Assembly: GCF_017301735.1 (NCBI RefSeq)
Contig: NZ_CP071090.1
Coordinates: 12,755,001 to 12,819,000, forward strand
Source: Pyxidicoccus parkwaysis
GTDB taxonomy: Bacteria; Myxococcota; Myxococcia; Myxococcales; Myxococcaceae
Reading direction: 5' to 3'
DNA length: 64,000 nucleotides
A program made the translations under genes and the position numbers. The notes beneath the pieces are model-generated. The model saw only the letters and a program-made list of their open reading frames with translations. It ran no database searches and was not told the DNA's origin. The first letter of the stretch is position 1. Each line of letters begins with the position of its first letter. Shown piece after piece: positions 55,035-64,000 of this stretch.

Positions 55035-55828
55035 CGGATGACTCCCAGTCTTGGGCTGATCATGGCTGGCTCTTCCGTGAGGCTCAATGCCTTCTTGTAC
55101 ACATCGTTTTGAGCGAGCCCCGCCAGAGGATGGTCATCGGGGTACAGGCGCCATGAGGGCTGTAGATCGATGTTCACGCAGGGGAACTTGAAGTCGTAGA
55201 CGGCCAGTGCCTGGCGAGGGTCAGCGGTATGGATGACGACGTCAGGGACGAGTGAACCCTTCAGCTCGCTGAGGGGACCGTTCTTCAGCAAGGACTGCTC
55301 CTTCGCACGGCTCACCAGGCGCCATCTCCCCGTCGCTGGGTCATAGAGGTATCTCGGCTCCAGGCTGAATCCTCCGGGGCGCAGCCTTCCGAGTCTGGCC
55401 TGCGTACATTCGCGAGCAACCTCGTGCATCTCCGTGCCGAGCTTCATGGCCAGGGTGACAGGGCGGCCCTTCGCGTCTCGTTCGACCACGGCTTTGCATT
55501 GCTCTTCCGTGGGACTCTTTCCCTCGAACAACTCCAGCAGCACCTTCGACCGCGCCAGGTCCGCGCATTCCGCGAGCGCCTTCTCGAGAGGGTCTCGCTC
55601 CTGTTCCCGATACAACCGCAGCACCTCGGCAGTCACGGCGACGCCCGTGGCCACGGCCGTCGCGGCCTTCATCCCCGGAATCGCGGCCTCTTCGCCTACT
55701 GCCGCCGTACACAGGGCCGGAGTCTTCCCGCATCCCGCCGATGCCGAGTCGAACCGGTAACTCCTCCGCTCCGGAGTCCCCGCGCACCCGACGAGCACGG
55801 CGCAAAGCACCACCCACCACAGTCGCAT
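55031..55828 (-). CDS. lipoprotein with C-terminal PD-(D/E)XK-like nuclease motif, candidate toxin
   Basis: 265 residues. The signal MRLWWVVLCAVLVGCAG ends in the lipobox LVGC. A short helical region with Cys follows, then a C-terminal domain with VPDVVIHT-N11-YDFKFPC, where Asp196, Asp212 and Lys214 fit the PD-(D/E)XK nuclease pattern, and a trailing QNDVYKKA. Lipidated toxins with nuclease tips paired to an immunity gene are known in myxobacteria as SitA, delivered between kin cells by TraA/TraB outer-membrane exchange. The assignment here is an inference from lipobox, nuclease motif and the adjacent DUF3396 gene; other functions remain possible. Confidence 0.68.
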   Translation of the reverse strand: MRLWWVVLCAVLVGCAGTPERRSYRFDSASAGCGKTPALCTAAVGEEAAIPGMKAATAVATGVAVTAEVLRLYREQERDPLEKALAECADLARSKVLLELFEGKSPTEEQCKAVVERDAKGRPVTLAMKLGTEMHEVARECTQARLGRLRPGGFSLEPRYLYDPATGRWRLVSRAKEQSLLKNGPLSELKGSLVPDVVIHTADPRQALAVYDFKFPCVNIDLQPSWRLYPDDHPLAGLAQNDVYKKALSLTEEPAMISPRLGVIR

Positions 55829-55903
55829 GTCCCCTCCCGAAGGAGCGGGACTCTACGAACCCCCATCCCCCTCCAGAATCAGGGGAACCCGCAACCCGCC
55901 GCG

Positions 55904-57034
55904 CTACCGCCGCCGCCGCCGTCCGATGAAGCTCGCGAACCGCTCCGCGAACCGCGCCACCGCGAGCCCCACCACATCCAGCAACCACTGCTGCACCTGT
56001 GAGCGCCCGCACTCCTCCAGCAACACGCGCCGCGACACCGCGATGTGCTTCTCCAGCCACAGCGCCGCCTGCGCCGACACGCGCGGCTCCTCCACCTCCA
56101 CCAGCGTCTCCAGATTCACCAACGACAGCGGGTCCAGGTTGAAGCTCCCCACCAGCAGCTTCTGCCCATCCACCATCGCCGCCTTCGCGTGCAGCGTGGA
56201 CGCCGTCCACTCGTAGATGCCCACGCCCGCGCGCAGGAACTCGCGGTACAGCCGCATCGTCGCCGCGCGCGCGAACACCACATCACTCCGCCCCGCCAAC
56301 AGCAGCGACACCTTCACCCCGCGCCGCGCCGCGCGCTTCAGCGCCCGCACGAAGCTCAGGTCCGGAAGGAAGTACGCATGCGCCAGCACCACCTCGCGCC
56401 GCGCTCCATCAATGGCGGCCAGGTACCGCTTGCGCAGCCGGTGCCCACCACCGAAGCCGGACAGGAACAGGCTCACCGCTCCGGACACCAGCGCGGACGC
56501 CCCCGCGTGCAGCTTCGCGCCGAGCTGCCGGCAGATGTCTCCCCGCAGCTCCAGCGCCAGGTCCGCCCAGCCCGGCTCGTCGCCGTGGGCCGCATACGCA
56601 TCCCCGATGTTGATGCCACCCAGGAACGCCACCGCGTCATCCACCAGGAGAATCTTCCGGTGGTTGCGCCACGAGCGGCCCGTACACAGCGACGTGAGCG
56701 GGTTGTACACGCGCACCTTCGCGCCCGCGGCCAGCAGCGTCTCCGTGAGGTGGCGGCTCGCCTTGATGCTGCCCCAGCCGTCCACCACCACCTTCACCGC
56801 CACACCCCGGTGCGCCGCGGCCACCAGCGCGTCCACGAAGCGCGCACCCACGCCCTCTCGCTCGAAGGTGTAGACCTCCAGGTGCACCCGCTGCTTCGCG
56901 GAGGCGATGGCCTCCAGCATTCGCGGGTACGCCTCCGTCCCGCCATCCAGCAGGGTGACGCGCTCCGCTCCATCCTCCAGCGCGGACGGGAGCGGAGGAA
57001 CGGGCAGGGCGGACAGGGCGGCTTCGGTGCGCAT
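55904..57034 (-). CDS. phospholipase D/cardiolipin synthase-like protein
   Basis: 376 residues with two HKD motifs: NHRKILLVDD (His125, Lys127, Asp132) followed by GGINIGD, and LHAKAAMVDGQ followed by GSFNLDP. Both motifs are complete. The enzyme therefore should act as a phosphatidyl transferase or phospholipase. No strong N-terminal transmembrane pair is present, which differs from typical cardiolipin synthases, though a short hydrophobic segment (VSGAVSLFLSGFGGG) occurs in the middle. The C-terminal tail is basic. It is upstream of the candidate toxin pair on the same strand, 75 bp away. Confidence 0.87.
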   Translation of the reverse strand: MRTEAALSALPVPPLPSALEDGAERVTLLDGGTEAYPRMLEAIASAKQRVHLEVYTFEREGVGARFVDALVAAAHRGVAVKVVVDGWGSIKASRHLTETLLAAGAKVRVYNPLTSLCTGRSWRNHRKILLVDDAVAFLGGINIGDAYAAHGDEPGWADLALELRGDICRQLGAKLHAGASALVSGAVSLFLSGFGGGHRLRKRYLAAIDGARREVVLAHAYFLPDLSFVRALKRAARRGVKVSLLLAGRSDVVFARAATMRLYREFLRAGVGIYEWTASTLHAKAAMVDGQKLLVGSFNLDPLSLVNLETLVEVEEPRVSAQAALWLEKHIAVSRRVLLEECGRSQVQQWLLDVVGLAVARFAERFASFIGRRRRR

Positions 57035-57114
57035 GAACGCCCCACCCTACCGCTCCCGGAGCGTGAGCGGGACAGCCCCCCAGTGAGCCCCGGGCCGTCC
57101 CGCCTCACGACAGG

Positions 57115-57327
57115 TCAGTCGTCGTGCTTGCGAGCACCCTTGCCCTTGCCCTTGTGACGGCACTGGTCGCCGTCCCAGTACTGGCTCGGGGCACACTCCT
57201 TTCGCTTGCTGCTGGAACTGTGCGACTTGGACGGAGACGACTGCGCCTCCTTGAGACCGCGGTGGTAGATGCAGCCCTGGAGGGAGACGAGCGCGAAGAG
57301 GGGGACGAGGAATCGCAGGTTCTTCAT
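57115..57327 (-). CDS. small basic lipoprotein
   Basis: 70 residues from ATG 57327. The signal (NLRFLVPLFALVSLQGC, lipobox LQGC) is followed by a Ser/Lys-rich segment, then KECAPSQYWDGDQCRH and a Lys-rich end. Two Cys may form a disulfide. No known family. It is divergent from the Ser/Thr kinase gene starting at 57445. Confidence 0.7.
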   Translation of the reverse strand: MKNLRFLVPLFALVSLQGCIYHRGLKEAQSSPSKSHSSSSKRKECAPSQYWDGDQCRHKGKGKGARKHDD

Positions 57328-57444
57328 GGGGGCACGCAGGGTAGCGGACTCCGCCGTGGAGTCATCCCCCCTCGGACCCGTCTGGCCGGTAGGTGGCCAC
57401 ACGGCCCATCGACGGTGCGCGCATGCTCCGCTACCCTCCGCGCC

Positions 57445-58536
<1,092 letters not shown>

Positions 58537-58559
58537 AGTGAAGGCCGCGGGAGGAATCC

Positions 58560-58763
58560 ATGGGACGCATCGTCACCTTCGTGCTGGGCTTCGGCGTCAT
58601 CATCGCGGCGGTCTGGTACGTGATGTACCGGCCCGCGCACACGGACCCCGAAGCGGCAGCCGCGCGCGGCCTGGAGCCTGCGCGCAAGGCCGCCGACCGG
58701 ATTGAGGGAGAGATGCAGCAGCGCGCCGACGACCTGCTCAAGCAGCGGGCCGAGCAGGAGTAG
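58560..58763 (+). CDS. small single-pass membrane protein
   Basis: 67 residues. An N-terminal membrane helix (IVTFVLGFGVIIAAVWYVMY) is followed by a charged helical tail (RKAADRIEGEMQQRADDLLK). GGAGGA lies upstream of the ATG at 58560. It is likely co-transcribed with the kinase, possibly an adaptor or regulator of it; no family is recognised. Confidence 0.65.
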   Translation: MGRIVTFVLGFGVIIAAVWYVMYRPAHTDPEAAAARGLEPARKAADRIEGEMQQRADDLLKQRAEQE

Positions 58764-58775
58764 GCGCCAGGGGCT

Positions 58776-59138
58776 TCAGGCCTTCTTCTTCTCGTGCGTG
58801 ACGGTGACGATGGTGCCGATGCCGCCGCGCACGAAGAAGTCACCCACCACGGTGAGCTTGCGCGGCTGAATCGCCTTGATGATGTCGTCCGCGATGGTGT
58901 TGGTGACCTTCTCGTGGAAGGCGCCTTCGTTCCGGTAGGACCACATGTAGAGCTTGAGGCTCTTGAGCTCCACGCAGAGCTGGTCCGGCACGTAGGTAAT
59001 CTTGAAGCGGGCGAAGTCCGGCTGGCCCGTCAGCGGGCACAGGCAGGTGAACTCCGGGCAGTCGAAGGCGATTTCGTAGTCGCGGTCGGCTGCGGGGTTG
59101 GGGAAGGTCTGGATGTCCTTGGTCGGCTGCGAGGGCAT
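58776..59138 (-). CDS. queF: NADPH-dependent 7-cyano-7-deazaguanine reductase QueF
   Basis: 120 residues from ATG 59138, the short unimodular type. The active-site Cys34 lies in [13 protein letters not shown], and [17 protein letters not shown] carries the conserved Glu-His. QueF reduces preQ0 to preQ1 on the way to queuosine. The longer frame from 59174 adds an unlikely start. QueA, the next enzyme but one, is encoded at 50113-51138. It is convergent with the small membrane protein gene. Confidence 0.93.
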   Translation of the reverse strand: MPSQPTKDIQTFPNPAADRDYEIAFDCPEFTCLCPLTGQPDFARFKITYVPDQLCVELKSLKLYMWSYRNEGAFHEKVTNTIADDIIKAIQPRKLTVVGDFFVRGGIGTIVTVTHEKKKA

Positions 59139-59274
59139 GGCGGTGTCGTCTACCACACCGACGCCGAGTGTCATCCGTCACGTCGCTGTCGGCTTGCCGG
59201 CTGCCCCGGGGGGCATCTGTCGTCCCCCCAACGTGCCCGGCGTCCACCAGCGGGGATTGCGGGGGGAGGGCCGG

Positions 59275-59301
59275 TTGCCAGCCCGGGGAGGGGCTCATAA
59301 T
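59275..59301 (+). promoter_or_regulatory. possible sigma-70-like promoter of the pseudo-receiver histidine kinase
   Basis: TTGCCA, 15-bp spacer, CATAAT. A start of transcription near 59308 would place ATG 59334 after a 26-nt leader, favouring that start over GTG 59307. The spacer is shorter than ideal. Confidence 0.35.
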
Positions 59302-59333
59302 CCCCAGTGGGTTTCTCCCCCCGCCCCGTCCAC

Positions 59334-61253
59334 ATGCCGCTTCCCTCCGACGTCGAAGATGCCTTCTCGTGCCTTCCGCTGGCCCTGATTCGCGTCGGGC
59401 CGGACCTTCGCGTCCAGTGGTGCGAGGAGGGCTTTGCCCACAAGACGGGCGTGGAACTGCGCGCGGGGGGCGATTTGCTCGACGCGCTGGAGCGCGGGCG
59501 CAGCCTGGAGGCAGTGGAGCGCGCCATCCGCGAGGGACGCGCCCATACCGGCCACGTGATTACGCGCGCGCTGCGGCAGGTGCGCGTGCAGGTGCGGCCG
59601 GCGAAGGCGGGCGAGAGGCCGGGCGCCTGGCTCGTCGTGGAGCCCTCGGGCGTGGACGACGAGGGGGCCTTCTCGCAGGCGGTGCAGGAGATTGCCCGCG
59701 CGGTGGGCGAGACGCTGGAGGTGGACAGCGTGTGCGCCGCCGCCGTGGTGGCGCTGGTGCGCTGCGCGCAGGTGCGGCGCGCGGAGGTGTTCCTCTGCGA
59801 GGAGGATAGCAAGGATTTGCGCCGGGCCGCCGTGTCGGACCTCGCGGGCGCGGACGCTCCGGAGGACACCTTCGACTCGGAGGATGACCCGTTCCGCCAG
59901 GCGCTGGCGACGCGGCAGGCGCAGCTCGGCATCCAGCGGGGCTATGGGGACGCCATGGGCTCCGTCTTCGCCGCGGTGCCGCTGTGCGCGCCGCGCCGGA
60001 CGGTGGGCCTGTTGCTGCTCTACAAGGAGCAGGGCACGTCCTTCTCCGTGCGCGAGCTGGATTTGTGGAGCGCGGCGGCCAACCAGCTCGCGGTGGCGGT
60101 GGAGAACGCGCGCCTGCTCCGCGAGGCGAAGGCGGCGCTCCAGGTGCGCGAGGAGTTCATGTCCATCGCCAGCCACGAGCTGAAGACGCCGCTCACTCCG
60201 CTGAAGCTGGGCCTGTACACCATGGAGCGGCGCATCTCCGCGGGGCAGCCGGTGGAGCTGGCCACGGTGCTCAAGTCCAAGCGGCAGGTGGACCGGCTGG
60301 CGGGGCTGGTGGATGACCTGCTGGACGCGTCGCGGCTGGATGCCGGGAAGCTGGCGCTGGACCTCGCGCCGCTGGAGGTGGGGCAGCTGGTGGCGGAGGT
60401 GGTGGACCACTTCCGCGCCGCCTTCGAGCGGCCCTTTACCGTGGAGGTGCCGCGCGAGCGCGTCTGGGTGCAGGGCGACCGGGACAGGCTGGAGCAGGTG
60501 CTCGTCAACCTGCTGGAGAACGCGCACAAGTACAGCCCCGCGGGCGAGCCCATCTCCGTCTCGGTGGAGCGGCTGCAGGGCGAGGCGCGCATCCACGTGC
60601 AGGACCACGGCATCGGCATTCCGGGGGCGGACCAGTCGCAGGTGTTCCAGCGCTTCTACCGGGCGCGCAACGTGTCGCACCGCAACTTCGGCGGCCTGGG
60701 GCTGGGGCTCTTCATCAGCCACTCGATTGCGAAGCTGCACCGGGGCTCGCTGACGCTGTCCTCCTCGGAGGGGCACGGCAGCACCTTCACCATGAGCCTG
60801 CCGCGCATGGCCGCGCACGAGGTGAAGCGGCTGCCGCGCCGGGTGCTGCTGCTGGATGAAGACCGGACGCAGGAGTCGGTGGCGGAGCGCGTGCTGCAGG
60901 CGGAGGGCTTCGAGGTGCTCACCGCGCGCGACGGCGCGGACGCGCTGCGCCGGGCCACGCACCTGCCGGTGGACCTCATCGTCCTGTCCACCAGCGCCAC
61001 GCATGGACAGGCGGGCGTCTTCCTGGAGACGTTCGCCACGCTGCCTCGCGCCCGGCCGGTGCCGATACTGCTGGCGGGTGACGAGCGGCCCTGGTGGGCC
61101 CAGGAGGGCACCGCGCTGTGCACCCGCCCGTACCGCCCCGACGAATTGGTGGCGCGGGTGCGCAACGTGCTGATGGTGGAGCGGCGCCGTCCTGCGACGG
61201 TGGTGGCCTCCACGGCTGATGCGCCGCTGACGGGCGTCACCTCCCGGGTTTGA
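59334..61253 (+). CDS. GAF sensor histidine kinase with C-terminal pseudo-receiver
   Basis: 639 residues from ATG 59334. Order: short N-terminal PAS-like part, GAF domain (about 100-260), HisKA (SIASHELKTPLTPLKLGLY, His near 281), HATPase_c (NLLENAHKYSPA, DHGIGIPGAD, GLGLGLFISH), and a receiver-like domain (about 508-630). In the receiver the first acidic pair is kept (LLDEDR), but the phospho-acceptor position is Ser552 (LIVLSTSATHG), the switch Thr/Ser is Ala (ILLAG) and the Lys is replaced (CTRPYRPDE). So the kinase core looks active while the receiver cannot accept phosphate in the usual way. No membrane segment is present. Confidence 0.9.
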   Translation: MPLPSDVEDAFSCLPLALIRVGPDLRVQWCEEGFAHKTGVELRAGGDLLDALERGRSLEAVERAIREGRAHTGHVITRALRQVRVQVRPAKAGERPGAWLVVEPSGVDDEGAFSQAVQEIARAVGETLEVDSVCAAAVVALVRCAQVRRAEVFLCEEDSKDLRRAAVSDLAGADAPEDTFDSEDDPFRQALATRQAQLGIQRGYGDAMGSVFAAVPLCAPRRTVGLLLLYKEQGTSFSVRELDLWSAAANQLAVAVENARLLREAKAALQVREEFMSIASHELKTPLTPLKLGLYTMERRISAGQPVELATVLKSKRQVDRLAGLVDDLLDASRLDAGKLALDLAPLEVGQLVAEVVDHFRAAFERPFTVEVPRERVWVQGDRDRLEQVLVNLLENAHKYSPAGEPISVSVERLQGEARIHVQDHGIGIPGADQSQVFQRFYRARNVSHRNFGGLGLGLFISHSIAKLHRGSLTLSSSEGHGSTFTMSLPRMAAHEVKRLPRRVLLLDEDRTQESVAERVLQAEGFEVLTARDGADALRRATHLPVDLIVLSTSATHGQAGVFLETFATLPRARPVPILLAGDERPWWAQEGTALCTRPYRPDELVARVRNVLMVERRRPATVVASTADAPLTGVTSRV

Positions 61254-61986
61254 CGTCGCGGAAGTCCGTGGGGACGACCCGGGCCTTCTTCAGCAACTCG
61301 TGGGCCCCGGGGTGCAGGAAGGTTTCCAGCTCCACCTCGCGCTGGGCGGAGTAGCCGCTCTTGAGCGTCTCGGGGCGGTAGCCCGGGTGGCACATCAGCT
61401 CGGTGATGCCGTCCGCGGGCAGCGAGGCGAGGTGCTGCTCCAGGCGCTCCAGCGTCCAGTACGCCTCCGCGCCCGCGTCGCCGATGAAGTGCGCATTGGT
61501 GGCCACGCCGTGGGACTTCAGCGTGCGCCGCATGTCCTCGTTGATGGAGCGCACCGGCAGCCCGGCCGTCCGCGCGGCGCGGGCGAGGCCCTCCAGCACC
61601 TGCGGGTGCTGGTGCAGGTGCTTGTGCACGTCCACGTGGGTGGCGGGCTTGCCGAGCAACCCCTGGAGGCGCATGAGCTGGGCGAAGGTCTCCGCCTCCA
61701 CCACGTCCGCCGGGAGGCTGGCGGCGCGGGACTCCACGAAGTCGCCGTCGTCGCCGAGTAGCGCGCGCGGGAAGCCGCTCCACACGGGCGTGCCCCGGGC
61801 GAGGTTGAGGTGCAGGCCGATGGCCAGGTCCCGGGCCTCGCGCGCGGCGGCCTCGGAGAAGGGCGTGTTCACCATGAAGGTGGCGGAGGAGACGACGCCC
61901 TCGCGCATGGCGCGGAGGATGCCCCGGGTGACGGCCGGGTCGTAGCCCAGGTCGTCGGCGTTGATGATGAGGGAGCGGGCGGTCAT
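61237..61986 (-). CDS. ChbG/HpnK family carbohydrate deacetylase
   Basis: 249 residues from ATG 61986. YdjC-fold motifs: LIINADDLGYDPAVTRGILR (metal Asp), IGLHLNLARG (His), HVDVHKHLHQHP and LMCHPGYRPETL. These enzymes remove acetyl groups from chitooligosaccharides or act on hopanoid glycans; the substrate is not shown. The start overlaps the stop of the upstream esterase lipoprotein gene by 4 bp. Its 3' end overlaps the histidine kinase stop on the other strand by 17 bp. Confidence 0.9.
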   Translation of the reverse strand: MTARSLIINADDLGYDPAVTRGILRAMREGVVSSATFMVNTPFSEAAAREARDLAIGLHLNLARGTPVWSGFPRALLGDDGDFVESRAASLPADVVEAETFAQLMRLQGLLGKPATHVDVHKHLHQHPQVLEGLARAARTAGLPVRSINEDMRRTLKSHGVATNAHFIGDAGAEAYWTLERLEQHLASLPADGITELMCHPGYRPETLKSGYSAQREVELETFLHPGAHELLKKARVVPTDFRDVKPGR

Positions 61987-62987
61987 GGGCGGGGTCTCTC
62001 CTCGAAGAAGCGCCACGCCTCGCGCGTGGCATCCAGGTTCAGCGTGCCGTGGTTGAAGTTGGCCTGTCCGGGCCACGCGTGCTCGCCTCCCTGCACGGTG
62101 CACAGCGAGGCGGTGGCGCTCCGGGGCGTGCAGTCCGTGTAGGCCATGCAGGTGCTGTCCTCCTTCTGGAACGTCCGCACCGGGGTGTCGCCACAGCCGT
62201 TGCGCTTCGCCCAGCGGCGCACCGTCTCCTCGGCGCCGGGGTAGGCGTCGCCGTAGCGGCCCAGGTTGTTGCCGCCCGCGTAGTGGATGAGCGCATCGGC
62301 GGTGCCATGGAAGTGCAGCACGGGCACGGGGCGTGACGGCGTGCAGGGCGTGACGTTCTCCGGGCCGGACACGGGAGCGACGGCGGCGAAGCGGCTGGCG
62401 CGCTCACAGGCGAGCCGGTAGGTGAAGTAGCCGCCGTTGGAGAAGCCCATGGCGTAGGTGCGGTGCGTGTCCACGCACAGTCGCGTGTCGAGGTCCGCCA
62501 GCAGCGCGTCCACGAAGCCCACGTCGTCCACCACGCCCCGGGCGGGGAAGCAGCACCCGCCGGCGTTCCAGCTCCGGGGCGAGTCCTGGGTTCCGGAGCC
62601 GGTGATTTCCGAGGGACTGAGCGCGCGTGGGTAGATGGCGATGAAGCCCTTCGTGTCGGCCAGGGAGGACAGGCCCGTCAGCGTCTCCATCTTCACGTTG
62701 TCGGAGCCGAAGCCGTGGAAGGCGAGCACTGCGGGCGTGGGCCGGGTGGCGTCGTAGCCGGGGGGCACGTGGACGCGGTAGGCGCGGGTGCGGCCGCCGT
62801 GCTGCACCGTCCAGTCGTAGGTGCCGGGCCCCACCGTGAGGCCCGTGCAGGCGGTGCGCTCCGGGACGGTCGGCTCCCTGGCGCTGTCGACGGTGGGTGG
62901 CGGGCTCGAATCCGCGCGGCGGGAGTCGCTGGCAGACGAGCACGCGACGGCCCCGGCGAGCAGGGCGAGGACGAGGGTGGGGCGCAT
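61983..62987 (-). CDS. PHB depolymerase/feruloyl-esterase-like lipoprotein
   Basis: 334 residues from ATG 62987. The lipobox is AVAC (LLAGAVACSS), so the esterase is probably surface-anchored. The alpha/beta-hydrolase motifs are Ser in MGFSNGGYF, Asp in HGTADALIH and His in GGEHAWPG; many Cys suggest disulfides. Related LpqC/PHB depolymerase enzymes cleave ester bonds in polyhydroxyalkanoate or plant phenolics. It is coupled by a 4-bp overlap with the downstream deacetylase, indicating joint use on a glycan or polymer. Confidence 0.9.
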   Translation of the reverse strand: MRPTLVLALLAGAVACSSASDSRRADSSPPPTVDSAREPTVPERTACTGLTVGPGTYDWTVQHGGRTRAYRVHVPPGYDATRPTPAVLAFHGFGSDNVKMETLTGLSSLADTKGFIAIYPRALSPSEITGSGTQDSPRSWNAGGCCFPARGVVDDVGFVDALLADLDTRLCVDTHRTYAMGFSNGGYFTYRLACERASRFAAVAPVSGPENVTPCTPSRPVPVLHFHGTADALIHYAGGNNLGRYGDAYPGAEETVRRWAKRNGCGDTPVRTFQKEDSTCMAYTDCTPRSATASLCTVQGGEHAWPGQANFNHGTLNLDATREAWRFFEERPRP

Positions 62988-63047
62988 GGCGGGGAGGCTA
63001 CCGGGTCCGGCGCCATGCGGCTCGCAAGATGCACGGAAGATGCGGAC

Positions 63048-63212
63048 GAGACGACGGTGCGTCACTTCCCCGTCGAGCACTCCGCGGCGAGGGCGCAGCC
63101 GCGGAGGAGACGACGGTGCGTTACTTCCCCGTCGAGCACTCTGCGGCGAGGGCGCAGCCGCGGGGGAGACGACGGTGCGTCACTTCCCCGTCGAGCACTC
63201 CGCGGCGAGGGC
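63048..63212. repeat. 59-bp tandem repeat (2.8 copies) carrying the TPR gene end
   Basis: Units begin at 63048, 63107 and 63166 with GAGACGACGGTGCG and are nearly identical; the middle copy has TTACTT where the others have TCACTT, and CTCTGC for CTCCGC. Unit 3 merges into the coding region and contains the TPR stop codon at 63180-63182, so the two outer copies duplicate the 3' end of that gene. Confidence 0.92.
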
Positions 63213-64000
63213 CGAGGCGCGGTCGGGGAAGCGCTCGGCCAGCGCGCGCTTCACCTCGTCCACGGCTGCGGTGTTGCCGGTGTGGGCGTGGAGCTGGCAG
63301 CGGGCGGTGAGGGCGCGCGGGTCCTTCGGCGCGAGTCGGTCCGCCTCCTGGTACGCACGCTCGGCGCCGGAGGTGTCTCCCTGCCGGAAGAGGACGGCGC
63401 CCAGGTAGTAGTGCGCCACGGACAGCCGCGCGTCCTTGCGGATGGCGCGCTTGAGGAGGCTGGCGGCCTCGTCCACGCGCTGCTGGCGGAAGCGCACGAA
63501 GCCGAGCTCGGCGAGGCATGGCGCGTCGTCGTCATTCTCGCGCGTCCACGCGGTCAGCACCGTGGAGGCTTCATCCAGACGGCCGCTCTGCGAGAGGAGG
63601 CGGCCGTAGCGCGGCGTCACCTGGGCGGAGCGCGGCTTCAGCGCGTAGGCCTTCGCCAGCGCGGCCAGCGCCCCGGGCACGTCGCCCTGGCGCTCGCGCA
63701 GCTCCGTCAGCGCGAGCAGCGGACGCAGGTCCTTGGGGGCCAGTGCGGTGGCGTCGTCGATGGCGCGCTCGGCTCTCTTTCCCTGGCTCAGCTCCGTGGC
63801 GGCACGCGCCTGGAGCAGGGGCGCCTCCACGTCCTTCGGGAACCGGGCGGCGTAGGAATCCGCCAGCTCCATCGCCTTCGCGAAGGCGCCCGCCTCCATC
63901 AGCAGGGCACCGGCGCGGGCCAGGTCCGCCGCCGTCGCGCGCGCATCGGCGCCGATGCCGTCGAGCGCGGACACCTTCGCCGCGGGCGACGTCGCGGCCT
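63180..64000 (-). CDS. TPR-repeat protein, 5' truncated by window edge
   Basis: The frame is open from the right edge, with no convincing start before 64000 (a GTG at 63974 is internal), so the N-terminus is missing. At least 270 residues carry tetratricopeptide repeats (LMEAGAFAKAMELADSYAAR, GDVPGALAALAKAYALKPRS, QRVDEAASLLKRAIRKDARL, LYFRQ-like AVLFRQGDTSGAERAYQEAD). The C-terminus is ALAAECSTGK followed by TGA. TPR proteins scaffold other proteins; the partner is unknown. The 3' end lies inside the 59-bp tandem repeat. Confidence 0.82.
   Translation of the reverse strand, partial: AATSPAAKVSALDGIGADARATAADLARAGALLMEAGAFAKAMELADSYAARFPKDVEAPLLQARAATELSQGKRAERAIDDATALAPKDLRPLLALTELRERQGDVPGALAALAKAYALKPRSAQVTPRYGRLLSQSGRLDEASTVLTAWTRENDDDAPCLAELGFVRFRQQRVDEAASLLKRAIRKDARLSVAHYYLGAVLFRQGDTSGAERAYQEADRLAPKDPRALTARCQLHAHTGNTAAVDEVKRALAERFPDRASALAAECSTGK

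Noticed and set aside
54123-55828. Type VI secretion effector
   Set aside because: No VgrG, PAAR, Hcp or adaptor gene occurs near, and the candidate toxin has a lipoprotein signal, which T6 effectors do not need.
63048-63212. CRISPR array
   Set aside because: The units are contiguous with no variable spacers, only three in number, and merge into a coding region.

Overview
The window is high-GC (about 70%), densely packed DNA typical of a myxobacterium of the Myxococcaceae (Myxococcus, Corallococcus or a close relative). Supporting signs are five Hanks-type Ser/Thr kinase genes, four histidine kinase genes outside classical two-component operons, a 1655-residue kinase/ATPase/histidine-kinase fusion, a DUF2381 (TIGR02268) protein, an MshEN-domain protein and many lipoproteins. 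No rRNA, tRNA, transposase or CRISPR array was seen. Most genes are single or in two-gene operons, often with 4-bp ATGA or GTGA overlaps.

Layout. 1-1.7 kb: 3' end of an FAD-linked D-2-hydroxyacid dehydrogenase gene, convergent with serA. 1.7-11.5 kb: a signalling region with a membrane histidine kinase, a soluble pseudokinase, two small XRE regulators, a membrane Ser/Thr kinase followed by a DUF2381 protein, an orphan protein behind a 554-bp non-coding stretch with two identical 18-bp palindromes, and a GAF histidine kinase. 11.7-22.3 kb: secreted trypsin-like protease, SpoIIAA-like protein, kinase-PEGA-TonB fusion, tandem S9 peptidases, MshEN protein, methyltransferase. 22.4-27.3 kb: the giant trifunctional kinase. 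27.5-39 kb: LysR regulator and membrane protein, fumarylacetoacetase and maleylacetoacetate isomerase, ChrA, YgfZ, cupin plus VKOR-DsbA fusion, SUI1/YciH factor, NAD-dependent isocitrate dehydrogenase, DUF2270 protein. 39-43.6 kb: hybrid histidine kinase, NIPSNAP lipoprotein, MocR regulator.

43.7-45.9 kb holds a lower-GC, translationally coupled SMC/ABC-type ATPase and HNH endonuclease pair that looks like a Septu (PtuA-PtuB) anti-phage system. 46-54 kb: TPR, DUF4230, 2OG-Fe(II) oxygenase, XRE-cupin regulator, SDR-QueA operon, zinc alcohol dehydrogenase, Ppx/GppA phosphatase. 54.1-55.8 kb is a second low-GC island: a lipoprotein with a C-terminal PD-(D/E)XK-like motif overlapping a DUF3396 immunity-type gene, a candidate polymorphic toxin-immunity pair reminiscent of myxobacterial SitA/SitI. 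55.9-64 kb: phospholipase D-type protein, Ser/Thr kinase, QueF, a histidine kinase with a pseudo-receiver, a ChbG-type deacetylase/esterase-lipoprotein operon, a 59-bp tandem repeat carrying a gene end, and a TPR protein cut by the window edge.

Two queuosine genes (queA, queF) lie 7.6 kb apart. Main candidates for new biology are the Septu-like pair, the lipoprotein toxin-immunity pair, the paired palindromes, the pseudokinase and pseudo-receiver, and the kinase-TonB fusion.
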